This document shows, piece after piece, positions 46,135-55,186 of a stretch of DNA of 64,000 nt. The DNA lies in assembly GCA_913046825.1 (NCBI GenBank), contig CAJWTF010000002.1:20354-84353 (forward strand). Direction: 5' to 3'. A program made the position numbers and the translations under genes. The notes under the pieces are model-generated. The model worked only from the letters and a program-made list of their open reading frames with translations. It was not told the DNA's origin and made no database searches. Every line of letters starts with the position of its first letter. Within the stretch, counting starts at the first letter, position 1. The stretch is from an uncultured Rickettsiales bacterium. Lineage in GTDB: Bacteria; Pseudomonadota; Alphaproteobacteria; UBA8366.

Positions 46135-46653
46135 TCATACATCCTCGTCCAGAAGCTTGGACATCATAATTTCGTCGACCCATTTGCCGTCCACGAATAG
46201 CGATTGCCTGTTCACGCCCTCATCGCGATACCCCATGGAGCGATAAAGACGATGCGCGCGCTCGTTTTGGGACATGACGGTGAGCTCCAACCGGCGGATT
46301 TTGTGCTCCGTCGAAATGCGCTCGATCTCCTCCATCAACCCCTTGCCAATCCCTTGCCCGTAATGGGTTGCCAAAACTCCGACACCGACGCGACCGCCGT
46401 GCTTGTTGCGCAGGAACTGTCCCCCCATGCACAACGCTTCGCCGACGCACAGATCGCCGTCCCAGGCATTGATTAGAAAATGGCGCGGCATCTCGTGGAA
46501 CCGCTGAATGACGAAACGCATATCGTCGATCGATTTCGCGCGTTCATCCGGAAAGAGCAGCATTAAGCTGGTCTCGGATAAAAGTTGCCGCCCGAAGATA
46601 TAAACCGCTTCCGCGTCTTCTACTCCGGCGCGACGATAATCGATCTCGCTCAT
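46135..46653 (-). CDS. GNAT-family N-acetyltransferase
   Basis: 172-residue GNAT protein. The acetyl-CoA pyrophosphate loop region reads GVGVLATHYGQGIGKGLMEEIERIS, and RRLELTVMSQNERAHRLYRSMGYRDEG is the characteristic C-terminal segment. Substrate not predictable. It lies upstream of the VOC, hypothetical and MeaB genes in one minus-strand transcription unit; the AsnC-type regulator gene is 11 bp upstream. Confidence 0.88.
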   Translation of the reverse strand: MSEIDYRRAGVEDAEAVYIFGRQLLSETSLMLLFPDERAKSIDDMRFVIQRFHEMPRHFLINAWDGDLCVGEALCMGGQFLRNKHGGRVGVGVLATHYGQGIGKGLMEEIERISTEHKIRRLELTVMSQNERAHRLYRSMGYRDEGVNRQSLFVDGKWVDEIMMSKLLDEDV

Positions 46654-46664
46654 TCCTGCTCCTT

Positions 46665-47111
46665 CTATAGCTCGGTATTGGGGGCGACGACCGGTTTATT
46701 CTCAACCAGTGTCGAGAGGGCGATGGTCACGGCGGTTTGCCCATGCGCCCGAAATCTTTCGACGACCCGCTCCAATGAACCCAGCGAGTCTACCGCGATC
46801 TTGAGAAAAAAGCAGTCGTCCCCGGTCACGTGATGACATTCAAGAACATCGGGTAAATCCGCCGCCAGGGACGCGACGGCGCGATATTTCTCACCAGGGC
46901 ATGTCAATCGTAGGAATGCGGTGATGGGGAGCCCGATCCGCTCGCGTGCGATCACGGCTTGATACCGGTTCAGCAAACCGCTTTCCTCGAGCCGCCGCAC
47001 CCGTTCCGCAACTGCAGGTTGGGACAGACCGACTTCGCGCGCCAAGGCGCTGAAGGAAAGCCGGGCGTCCCGCTGCAAGGCGCCGATCAAGGCTCGATTA
47101 TGTGTGTCCAT
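46665..47111 (-). CDS. Lrp/AsnC-family transcriptional regulator
   Basis: 148-residue one-component regulator. The N-terminal winged helix-turn-helix is LIGALQRDARLSFSALAREVGLSQPAVAERVRRLEESGLL. The C-terminal RAM/ligand domain contains LPDVLECHHVTGDDCFFLKIAV. ATG at 47111 is chosen because the open extension beyond it is AT-rich and unlike coding sequence. It is the first gene of the GNAT-VOC-hypothetical-MeaB unit and divergent from nudC. It may sense an amino acid and control the transcript it heads or nudC (inference). Confidence 0.88.
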   Translation of the reverse strand: MDTHNRALIGALQRDARLSFSALAREVGLSQPAVAERVRRLEESGLLNRYQAVIARERIGLPITAFLRLTCPGEKYRAVASLAADLPDVLECHHVTGDDCFFLKIAVDSLGSLERVVERFRAHGQTAVTIALSTLVENKPVVAPNTEL

Positions 47112-47346
47112 TGGACTTTCAGAATTCAAAGAAATATTTCCAAAAAATTTATATATTAAAGAAGAATACATATTTAACTTATAAAAACAAATAAAAATAA
47201 GAAAATTATTTATTTTCAAAAATGCCTTCCTCTATATTGTTTTCAAATTCAATGCAGCGGCGCGAATGGATTGATATTCATACGCAAGGCTGGCGACAGG
47301 TAGCGCAAATGATTAATCTCTGCGCCAGTTTACTGGGAGGCCCAAG
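47112..47346. promoter_or_regulatory. AT-rich divergent intergenic region between AsnC-type regulator and nudC
   Basis: The segment from about 47125 to 47250 is extremely AT-rich (long A and T runs), in sharp contrast to the GC-rich genes around it. It holds no coding sequence. It should contain the divergent promoters for the regulator unit and nudC. I did not assign -10/-35 boxes. Confidence 0.65.
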
Positions 47347-48246
47347 TTGTTTTATACCGAAGCTCTAATCGACAGGATGTCTGAGAAGCGGTCCGATGCT
47401 GATTTTATCGCTGCGCAATTGGCAAACCCGGAAACTGTCTTGTTGCCAGTATGGCGCGGTCAGAACTTGATCGATGAATCCGCCAATTCACCGCAAGCGG
47501 GCGGATTGACCATCGCCGAGGCGGGGAGCCTTTTGGACGATGGTCCCGACTTGGTGTTTTTGGGTAAAACAGATGAACGCGCTTATTTTGCGGTCGATGT
47601 GTCGCGCTATGACGAGCCGGTCGACGTCCCGGAACTGACCGAGCGCGGCCACTTTCGTAATTTGCGCGATGTGGGATCCGCCATGGGTCAATCGGACGGC
47701 GCTATGTTGGCTTTCGGGCGCGGCATTTTTGCGTGGCACGAGACGCATGGATTTTGTCCCCGTTGTGGTGCGCCAAGCGAGCTGCGTGACGGTGGGCATC
47801 GCCGCCAGTGCTCCAGCTGTGAGGCCTCGCAATATCCCCGTGTGGATCCGGCGGTGATCATGTTGGTGCTGCGCGGCGATGAATGCCTGTTGGGTCACAA
47901 TAGTCGTCGGCCCGCGAAATGGTTCTCCTGCTTCGCCGGATTTGTCGAGATCGGCGAGACACTGGAAGAAGCGGTTGCGCGCGAAGTTGAGGAAGAAGCG
48001 GGCGTGAAGACGACCACGGTAAAATATTTCGCCTCGCAACCTTGGCCGTTTCCATCCAGTTTGATGCTGGGATATTTTGCCGATTGCCCCAAAGGTGTAT
48101 CGACGCCGGATATGACAGAAATCATCGAGACCCGTTGGTTCACTAAGGATGAAATCCGCAATATCGATAAGACTGAATTCCGCTTGCCGCCGGCGGATTC
48201 GATGGCGCGCCAACTGATGGCCGCGTGGGTCGACGGCCGCGACTGA
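47347..48246 (+). CDS. nudC: NAD+/NADH diphosphatase NudC
   Basis: 299-residue Nudix hydrolase that cleaves NADH and can remove NAD caps from RNA. A four-Cys zinc ribbon reads CPRCGAPSELRDGGHRRQCSSC. The Nudix box is GFVEIGETLEEAVAREVEEEAG, and the NADH-specific SQPWPFPSSLMLGY motif follows. The start is TTG at 47347, supported by GGGAGG 7 bases upstream. Alone on the plus strand here, with an enoyl-CoA hydratase gene after it. Confidence 0.94.
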   Translation: MFYTEALIDRMSEKRSDADFIAAQLANPETVLLPVWRGQNLIDESANSPQAGGLTIAEAGSLLDDGPDLVFLGKTDERAYFAVDVSRYDEPVDVPELTERGHFRNLRDVGSAMGQSDGAMLAFGRGIFAWHETHGFCPRCGAPSELRDGGHRRQCSSCEASQYPRVDPAVIMLVLRGDECLLGHNSRRPAKWFSCFAGFVEIGETLEEAVAREVEEEAGVKTTTVKYFASQPWPFPSSLMLGYFADCPKGVSTPDMTEIIETRWFTKDEIRNIDKTEFRLPPADSMARQLMAAWVDGRD

Positions 48247-48314
48247 CTGTTCGCCGCGCCGTGGCGCATTAGGTTGAGACTCAATATTTCTCAACCGATT
48301 GCAGGGGGTACCAC

Positions 48315-49121
48315 ATGAGCGGCGGCACACAAAACTTATCTAAATTCGAGGTCGACGGGCATGTGGCGCAGATCACGTTGAACCGGCCCGAAGCCATGAA
48401 CTCGCTGAACCCGGAACTGCGCTGGGAACTCTCACATCATTTCGACGAGGTTGAGCGGAACGATGATATCTGGGTCGCGGTCGTCACTGGTGCGGGTGAG
48501 CGGGCCTTCTGCGCCGGAGCTGATTTGAAACATCGAGCCCGCGAGCGCGAGGCCGACGACGCCCAGCGCACCCATTGGGAGCGGCTGGCGGGAGAGTCAA
48601 AAAGCCTGATCGAACGTTGGCATTTCCCAAAACCGATTATCGCGCGGGTCAACGGCTTTGCCTTGGGCGGCGGGCTTGAGCAGGCCTTGGCCTGCGATAT
48701 CATCATTGCTGCCGATCATGCCGAATTCGGTCTGCCGGAGCCGCGCCGGGGTTTGATCGCGGGCTCTGCCGGTGTCCACCGTCTGCCGCGCCAGATCGGC
48801 CTTAAGGTTGCAATGGGATATATGCTGACGGGACGGCACATGTCGGCGCAGCGTGCATACGAATTGGGGTTGGTGAACGAAGTGGTGCCGCTTGAGAAAC
48901 TGGACGAGACGGTGGACGAATGGGTCGCCGATATCCTGCGCTGTGCGCCACTCGCCGTCCGCGCCACCAAGGAAGCGACGATGAAAGGTTTGGATCATCC
49001 TTTGGCCCAAGCCTATTACACCTTGAATGACGGCGAGCGTCGGCGGCGGTTGTCGGAAGACGCGCTGGAAGGTCCCCGAGCCTTTGCCGAGAAGCGGGCG
49101 CCGAATTGGAAGGGGAGTTAG
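48315..49121 (+). CDS. Enoyl-CoA hydratase/isomerase family protein
   Basis: 268-residue crotonase-fold protein. The oxyanion-hole segments are VTGAGERAFCAGADLKHRA and NGFALGGGLEQALACDI. The catalytic glutamate region reads FGLPEPRRGLIAGSAGVHRLPRQIG, closer to standard hydratases than the paralogue at 36279. It converges with the HpcH aldolase gene, overlapping by 4 bp. Specific substrate unknown. Confidence 0.9.
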   Translation: MSGGTQNLSKFEVDGHVAQITLNRPEAMNSLNPELRWELSHHFDEVERNDDIWVAVVTGAGERAFCAGADLKHRAREREADDAQRTHWERLAGESKSLIERWHFPKPIIARVNGFALGGGLEQALACDIIIAADHAEFGLPEPRRGLIAGSAGVHRLPRQIGLKVAMGYMLTGRHMSAQRAYELGLVNEVVPLEKLDETVDEWVADILRCAPLAVRATKEATMKGLDHPLAQAYYTLNDGERRRRLSEDALEGPRAFAEKRAPNWKGS

Positions 49122-49897
49122 GTCTTACACTTGGCTCTAATTTCTTCGACTCCGGCGATCAATGCCTGTTGATAGACCCAGAGGTCACCGGAGTAGCACA
49201 GCAAGTCGTAGCCTTGCTTGTGCAATGCGATGGTCTCCTCGGGTGTTCCGGCCAATCGGCCGAACGCCTTGTTGTGCTTGCGCGCCGCCCGCTTGACCCT
49301 TGCGGACGCCTTTTTGAATTCTGGTTGGTCGAATTCGCCGGGAATGCCGAGCGAGCAACTGAGATCGAAATGTCCGATCCAAAGGCAATCGAGGCCCTTC
49401 GTGGCGGCGATGGCATCTACGTTGCGCAATCCGTCTTGCGTCTCGATCAGTGCGGCGAAGGCGGTTCGGTTGTTCGCCGCCGCCAAGCCTTTCGACGTAT
49501 CGCCTGGAATATATCTGTCATGTGCGATGTTCAATGCAACACCGCGCTTCCCCATCGGGGGATACTTCATGCTAGCGACAATATGCTCGGCCTCTTCGGC
49601 GGAGCCGACCATCGGCATCACCAGCCCGTCCGCACCGATATCCAAGACCCGTGCAATATGATGATAGGCGTTGGAGGGGGGGCGTACCATGACGGGCAGG
49701 TTGCCGGCCCGAAAACCGGTAATGGCGCGTTTGACGTCGCCGATACCGAATCCAGAATGTTCCATATCCATGAAGATGAAATCGATCCCGGCGGCGGCGA
49801 TGATTTGACCGAGGCCGGGTGAGTTGAACTCAAACACGGAATGGCCGAGTTTCAGCTTCCGTGACGCGAGCATCCGTTTCAGATTGGGTATGGCCAT
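49118..49897 (-). CDS. HpcH/HpaI aldolase family protein
   Basis: 259-residue class II aldolase. The N-terminal segment GIDFIFMDMEHSGFGIGDV, the metal Glu in FAALIETQDGLRNVDAI, and the Asp motif LWIGHFDLSCSLGI are present. It is a paralogue of the one at 35412. It sits 3 bp downstream of a TauD-type dioxygenase gene on the minus strand, a second dioxygenase-containing pair in the window. Substrate likely a 2-keto acid adduct. Confidence 0.9.
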   Translation of the reverse strand: MAIPNLKRMLASRKLKLGHSVFEFNSPGLGQIIAAAGIDFIFMDMEHSGFGIGDVKRAITGFRAGNLPVMVRPPSNAYHHIARVLDIGADGLVMPMVGSAEEAEHIVASMKYPPMGKRGVALNIAHDRYIPGDTSKGLAAANNRTAFAALIETQDGLRNVDAIAATKGLDCLWIGHFDLSCSLGIPGEFDQPEFKKASARVKRAARKHNKAFGRLAGTPEETIALHKQGYDLLCYSGDLWVYQQALIAGVEEIRAKCKT

Positions 49898-49900
49898 CGA

Positions 49901-50770
49901 TCAGACCGGCCGGTCGCCGCGCACAAGAATGCGGTATAGGTGGCGATGTTGGTTGTGGTCGTAGTCATGCCCTGCTTTGTGCATGGCGGCGCGGTTGTCG
50001 ATCATCAACATGTCTCCAAGCTTCCATTCGTGCAGATACTCGAACTCGGGCCGAATTGCGGTCTCTAGCAATCCCTCCAGGAAATCTTGCGTATCCGGTG
50101 CGTTTAGCCCGGTAACCGTCTCGGTTTTGCTTTTATGAAACCAGATCGCCTTAGTGCCCGTATCTGGATGTGTGCGAACCAGCGGATGGACCATCGGCGG
50201 TTTTGTGGACGCTTTCTGTGCCGCCAAAATATCGGGATTGGCGATGTTAAAGCGGGCGCTGCTGATCAGCGTGTTTTCTGTTTTCATCCCTTCCAGTTGT
50301 GCGCGTTTTTCTGTTGGCAGAGCTTCGTAAGCCGCCCGGGTGTTGCAAACTGAGGTGCCGCCACCGCTATCCGGTAGCTCGACCGCATAAAGACAGGTGA
50401 ACTTCGGAGGCCGTTCCTGGTTGGTATGATCGGTGTGCCAGGTAGCGTTGGCGCCGATCTTTGCCAATTGCCCGTCGCTGGCTTTTAAGCGGTTCGACAA
50501 GACGCTGACCAGGGGCTCACCCTCCGCCAGATAGAGCCGGTTCTGATCTTCCATCAATTCGCCGAACTGTTCCATGGCCACGCGATAATCCGTCGCCGTC
50601 AGATCTTGGTCGCGAATGACCAGAGCGATGTTTTCCACTAAGGCGTCATAAATTTTCTGACGGGTGGAGTTGTCCAAGGGGTAGCGCAAGTCGACGCCGG
50701 TGACCTCGGCACCAACATGCGCCTGAATCTTAGTGATCCGCATCGACTGTTCTTTTGCCAGCGCGCTCAT
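49901..50770 (-). CDS. TauD/TfdA-family Fe(II)/2-oxoglutarate dioxygenase
   Basis: 289-residue dioxygenase of TauD length. The iron ligands are His112-x-Asp114 in TWHTDHTN and the distal His in DNRAAMHKAGHDYD. The 2-oxoglutarate arginine is in HRHLYRILVRGD. AAGGAACC lies before ATG 50770. It is co-transcribed with the HpcH-family aldolase gene 3 bp downstream. Together they could hydroxylate and then cleave an organic acid (inference). Upstream at 50771-50959 there is no gene. Confidence 0.9.
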   Translation of the reverse strand: MSALAKEQSMRITKIQAHVGAEVTGVDLRYPLDNSTRQKIYDALVENIALVIRDQDLTATDYRVAMEQFGELMEDQNRLYLAEGEPLVSVLSNRLKASDGQLAKIGANATWHTDHTNQERPPKFTCLYAVELPDSGGGTSVCNTRAAYEALPTEKRAQLEGMKTENTLISSARFNIANPDILAAQKASTKPPMVHPLVRTHPDTGTKAIWFHKSKTETVTGLNAPDTQDFLEGLLETAIRPEFEYLHEWKLGDMLMIDNRAAMHKAGHDYDHNQHRHLYRILVRGDRPV

Positions 50771-50959
50771 TGATCGGTTCCTTCCCGGATGATCTGCCTT
50801 GCTCTCGATGATTAACTTTGCAGCGGCTCGGCGTTACGGCAAGTTTCGACCAGTTTCGGCAGGACCTTGGATATGAGTTTTTAAGATTTTGGCAGTTGGG
50901 TTTATGTTCGCCTTGAACGCTGCCTTTAGCTCCCTCCCTACCAAAGGAGGTGATGAATA

Positions 50960-51291
50960 TCACCCACTCGAAAATTTCCCGTCCGGGGCCTTCGCCGCGA
51001 ACCGACCTAGCCGAGTGGACTCTTTTGATCTGGCCGCCACATGCCGGTGCGCGATAGGCATGGTATGAAGGTGAGCTGCAGGCAGCCGACGATATCCCTC
51101 TTCTGTTCTGCTACGACGAGGAATTAGTTCCGGTCTTTGTCAATTGTTGCGAAGGCAGAGAGATATCGCCCGTCGAGTGGAGTTCCCGGTACTTCCCGGG
51201 TTGCGCCGATGTGGTCGTCCGCCAACAGATCGACGATGGCAGGCAAGTCAGCGGATGCGGCGCGCCGGAATCGAATACCGCTCTCAGGCAT
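50960..51291 (-). pseudogene. GNAT acetyltransferase remnant overlapping the hydantoinase A stop
   Basis: From ATG 51291 the frame reads GIRFRRAASADLPAIVDLLADD, then YLSAFATIDKDRN. TAA at 51124-51126 follows, then FLVVAEQKRDIVGCLQLTFIP and SRTGMWR. After a one-base frame change it continues QIKRVHSARSVRGEGPGREIFEWVI, the acetyl-CoA-binding region, before losing similarity. It therefore has one nonsense codon, one frameshift and no C-terminus. Its ATG overlaps the last codons of the HyuA gene by 8 bp, showing it was once the third gene of that operon. Confidence 0.78.
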
Positions 51292-53371
51292 CGGGCCTGA
51301 TCAGGACGATGTTATTCCAATCGTCGAGTGCCGCGGTCCAGCCCGGGCGGACCACTGTGGTGCTGTCGTATTCCTCGACGATGAGAGGTCCGGGACGTGG
51401 GTCGGGTCCAAGGTCGTTTCGCGCGATAATCGGGGTGGCGATCCAACCATGCTCCTCACCGTAATAGGCATCCCGATGCCCGGATTTTGCTAAGCCTTCT
51501 GGGACGGTCACTTTGTCGGGCACGCGCGATGTCGCGGACAAGCCTCGACCGACAGCTTTGATGGTGACGAACTGCACGCTTTCCTCGTCCGAGCGATAAC
51601 CGAAGGTGGCTTCGTGGGCTTGCGCGAAGGTCTCCTTGATCTCTGCAAGTTTGGCGGCGTTCAAGGGCGGGGCCGGGATCGGCAGGGTCAGCGCGGTATT
51701 CTGGCCGACATAGCGCAAATCGGCGAAACACCTTACGTTCCGAGAATCAGGCTCATAGCCGTCGGCGGCAATCAATCCGTCTGCTTCGTCCCACAACCCC
51801 GCCAGCACCGTGTTGCAGTGCTCCAAATCGATCGCGTCAAACGGTTGGTAGAAGGCGCGGATGCATTGGTGCTCGATATCCGCGAAAAGCAGGCCGAGGG
51901 CGCTGAACAATCCAGCGGCGGGTGGCACCAGGACATGTTGGCAACGCAAGGCCTCGGCCAGGTTACAGACATGTACGCCGCCATTACCGCCGAACGCCAT
52001 CAAGGGAAATTCAGCCGGGTCGAGGCCACGTTCCGACGAGACAGCGCTCAACGCGCGCATCATTCGAGCATTGGCGATCAGATGAACGCCGTACGCAGTA
52101 TCGGTGATCTCTTGCCCAAGGCGTTTGGCAATATCGCTTAACGTTGCTTCAGATTTCTCGCGGTTCAGCGTAAGTTCGCCGCCGACCAGTGCGCCTGGAT
52201 TGATATACCCAAGATGTAGATTCGCATCTGTTACCGTCGGCTTCGTGCCACCTTGGTCGTAACACACTGGCCCTGGCATCGCCCCGGCGCTCTGTGGGCC
52301 GACTTGGATGCCGCCGCCGGAATCAATCCAGGCGATGCTGCCGCCGCCGGCGCCAACTTCGGCAATGTCGATGGTGGGGGCTTGCACCAAATATCCGGAA
52401 CCCTGGGTCATGCGGTGGCCGAGTGCTGCATCACCGCCGACTTCGGTTTCGGGCGCCATGGAAAATTCGCCGTCAGCGATGATGGTCGCCTTCGCGGTCG
52501 TGCCACCCATGTCGAAGACGATACAGTCGTCGTAGCCTAGTTTTTGCCCCAGCCGCTGGGCGCCGACAACTCCGGCGGCGGGTCCAGACTCGATCACGAA
52601 GATGGGTTTTTCCGCTGCCACTCGCGCCGGAAGCACCCCTCCGTTCGACTGCATGATATTCAACGGCACGCCAATTCCGATATCTTGTAAGCGCGCTTCC
52701 AGGCGTTCGGTATAGCGTTCAATCACGGGGCGTATATAGGCGTTTACCACCGCGGTACTAGTGCGCTCGTATTCTTGAATTTGCGGAACTAGCTCACTCG
52801 ACAGCGTGACTGAGACAGCGGGCAAACGGTCCCGCAGTATCTTTGCGGCCTGTTCTTCATGCTCGGGATTTACATAGGCATTGATGAAACAGACGGCCAA
52901 GGCGTCGATCTTTTCCGCGAGGCAGCGCTCGGCGACCTTTTCCAGGGCATCGACGTCCAACGGTCGGTCGATCGCTCCGGTGGCGGTGATCCGCTCCGGC
53001 ACCGTGAAACGCAGGCGGCGCTCGACCAAGGGGTCCGGTTTTCGGAAGCTCACATCGTAGAGCTGAGGCGCGCGAAATCGCGCAATCTCCAAGATGTCGC
53101 GAAAGCCTTGCGTGGTGATCAAGGCGACGGTGACGCCTTTGCGTTCGATGATGGCATTGGTGGCGACCGTGGTGCCATGCGCCAGTTCGACAATGTCCGA
53201 CGCCTTCACCCCAGTTGTATTCAGTAGCTCTAGCACACCCTCCTCGATGGCTCGGCTGTAATCGTCCGGCGTCGAGAGAATCTTCTTGTTGTGAAGTGCG
53301 CCGCTCTCGTCGAGTAACACAATGTCGGTGAAGGTGCCGCCGATATCGACGCCAAGTCTAAAGCCGCTCAT
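51284..53371 (-). CDS. Hydantoinase/oxoprolinase subunit A (HyuA)
   Basis: 695-residue ATP-dependent hydantoinase / 5-oxoprolinase / acetophenone-carboxylase alpha-type subunit. The N-terminal ASKHA motif DIGGTFTDIVLLDESG is clear. It continues LAHGTTVATNAIIERKG, FVIESGPAAGVVGAQRLG, VFDMGGTTAKATII and FGGNGGVHVCNLAEAL. It works with subunit B, encoded immediately upstream with a 4-bp ATGA-type overlap at 53368-53371. Together they hydrolyse cyclic amides such as hydantoins or 5-oxoproline, or carboxylate ketones; specificity is unknown. Confidence 0.92.
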   Translation of the reverse strand: MSGFRLGVDIGGTFTDIVLLDESGALHNKKILSTPDDYSRAIEEGVLELLNTTGVKASDIVELAHGTTVATNAIIERKGVTVALITTQGFRDILEIARFRAPQLYDVSFRKPDPLVERRLRFTVPERITATGAIDRPLDVDALEKVAERCLAEKIDALAVCFINAYVNPEHEEQAAKILRDRLPAVSVTLSSELVPQIQEYERTSTAVVNAYIRPVIERYTERLEARLQDIGIGVPLNIMQSNGGVLPARVAAEKPIFVIESGPAAGVVGAQRLGQKLGYDDCIVFDMGGTTAKATIIADGEFSMAPETEVGGDAALGHRMTQGSGYLVQAPTIDIAEVGAGGGSIAWIDSGGGIQVGPQSAGAMPGPVCYDQGGTKPTVTDANLHLGYINPGALVGGELTLNREKSEATLSDIAKRLGQEITDTAYGVHLIANARMMRALSAVSSERGLDPAEFPLMAFGGNGGVHVCNLAEALRCQHVLVPPAAGLFSALGLLFADIEHQCIRAFYQPFDAIDLEHCNTVLAGLWDEADGLIAADGYEPDSRNVRCFADLRYVGQNTALTLPIPAPPLNAAKLAEIKETFAQAHEATFGYRSDEESVQFVTIKAVGRGLSATSRVPDKVTVPEGLAKSGHRDAYYGEEHGWIATPIIARNDLGPDPRPGPLIVEEYDSTTVVRPGWTAALDDWNNIVLIRPDA

Positions 53372-55092
53372 TCCGCAGGCCCTCCCTTGTTTTGCCGCAG
53401 CGCGCTGGTTGAATCGATATCCAACAACGCATTGGAATCAACGATGACGCCGTATTCGATTTTTGCATGATTGGCGGAGAGTTTCTCTTGTCTCACATCT
53501 TCAGCGACCGCGTGCGGGTCGCGCTCGAACGGTTCGCCGTAGCCGCCCGAGCCGGCCATCTCCGCGCGGAAGGTCTCGCCCTGGCGCATCGTTTGCACGA
53601 ATTTCGAGGGTGCTTCCTCGCGCTTGCCGCCACGTACAAAATAGGATTTTGACAGTGCACCGGGTTTACCGCCGAAAATTCCCCAGCACGGGAAAACGTG
53701 CCGGTCGGCGCGCTGCTGGACGATGGCTTCGTCTGCCGTCAGCCGATATTGGCGCACCATGCCAAGCGCGCCTCGGTATTTCCCGGGCCCACCGGTGTCC
53801 GGTAGAAATCCGTATTCGTCGATCAGGAGTGGATTCTCCGCCTCAATAATCTCAACCGAGGTATTCGCCATATTGCCGAGCCAATAGGGCCCAGCATCCT
53901 GGCCGTCTTGATCTGGCCCACCGCCACGGCCGGTCACATTGTGGAATTCCACATGGAGGAAGCGTTTTCGGTCCGCGTCTATACCGGTGACGGAGAGGCC
54001 CAATTCGTTGCCCCCGGGGCAGGCCGGCATCTTGCCTGGATACAGTTTAGATAGCGCCCCGGTCACGACGGTGCGGATCCGGTAGCCACCTTGCCCGCGT
54101 GCGCCGACGGCAGCGGGAAATTGTGGGTTCACCCAACATCCTTTCGGCGCGATGATGGTGATCGGGCGGTAAAATCCGACATTGTTCGGCGTCTCTGCCG
54201 GGAGCATGGCGCGCAATCCCGCATAGGTTAGCGACGCGGTGAACCAGTAATTTGGGTGCAGGGCCCCACCTTTCTGCGGCGACGTGCCGGTATAATCGGC
54301 GATGATCTCATCGTCCTTCACCGTCAGCTTCAGTTTGATTTCTACGGGGCCGCCTCCGACACCGTCATCGTCGTTGAATTCGGTGAACTCGGCCTCGCCA
54401 TTGGGCAACGCGCGAATACTGTTCCGCACCAAGCGTTCGGTATAATCGATCAGCGCGCGCATATAAGCCTTCAACTCGTCTGCGCTATAAGTTTCGGCCA
54501 GTTTCAATATTTCCGCTTCGCCTGAGATCAGCGCGGCGAGTTGTGCCCGAACGTCCCCCATCACGGTGTTGGGCACTCTCGTGTTGTGTTCGATCACGCG
54601 CAGCAATGTGTCGTTCGGTTTGTCCGCGACGTAGATTTTGCTCGGCGGAATGCGAAGGCCCTCTTGATAAATCTCGTCGCTATCTGCCGCCTGCCCGCCC
54701 GCAACCCGACCGCCAAGATCGGTGTGGTGCAGAATAAGGCCCAGAATGCAGATACGTTCGCCGTCCTTGTAAACGGGGCGGAACATGAAAATGTCGTTGA
54801 GATGACTGGCCCCAGCGTAGGGGTCATTGCTGGCGAGAATATCGCCCGGCTGGATGTCATCGCCGAAATAATCGAGACAGCCGCGCAGGGCCGGCATAGT
54901 GGCGCCTAGGTGCCCCGGCAGCGCCAACCCTTGTGCCACCATATCGCCATCCGCATCGAGGATGGATGCGGAGAAATCCATGTTCGATTTAACCAGGGTT
55001 GAACGCGATGTGCGCAGTACCGACACCATCATGTTGTCAGAGACCATGACGAGCGCGTTCTTAATTAATTCAAGGCGTATAGGATCGACCAT
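53368..55092 (-). CDS. Hydantoinase/oxoprolinase subunit B (HyuB)
   Basis: About 574-residue subunit B. The N-terminus RLELIKNALVMVSDNMMVSVLRTSRS is the family hallmark. GDMVAQGLALPGHLGATMPALRG, LASNDPYAGASHLNDI and NPLLIDEYGFLPDTGGPGKYRG are also typical. ATG at 55092 is preferred; an in-frame start at 55140 would add 16 unusual residues. It overlaps subunit A by 4 bp. It is downstream of the coiled-coil protein gene. Confidence 0.92.
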   Translation of the reverse strand: MVDPIRLELIKNALVMVSDNMMVSVLRTSRSTLVKSNMDFSASILDADGDMVAQGLALPGHLGATMPALRGCLDYFGDDIQPGDILASNDPYAGASHLNDIFMFRPVYKDGERICILGLILHHTDLGGRVAGGQAADSDEIYQEGLRIPPSKIYVADKPNDTLLRVIEHNTRVPNTVMGDVRAQLAALISGEAEILKLAETYSADELKAYMRALIDYTERLVRNSIRALPNGEAEFTEFNDDDGVGGGPVEIKLKLTVKDDEIIADYTGTSPQKGGALHPNYWFTASLTYAGLRAMLPAETPNNVGFYRPITIIAPKGCWVNPQFPAAVGARGQGGYRIRTVVTGALSKLYPGKMPACPGGNELGLSVTGIDADRKRFLHVEFHNVTGRGGGPDQDGQDAGPYWLGNMANTSVEIIEAENPLLIDEYGFLPDTGGPGKYRGALGMVRQYRLTADEAIVQQRADRHVFPCWGIFGGKPGALSKSYFVRGGKREEAPSKFVQTMRQGETFRAEMAGSGGYGEPFERDPHAVAEDVRQEKLSANHAKIEYGVIVDSNALLDIDSTSALRQNKGGPAE

Positions 55093-55186
55093 GGGTGGGT
55101 CCCATTGAGGAAATGGCAATGTGCGAGGCGAATGCCTCACTCAGTCATTTACGGTCGAATGGCGCAGTGAAAAGCGGTGGTGTTTT

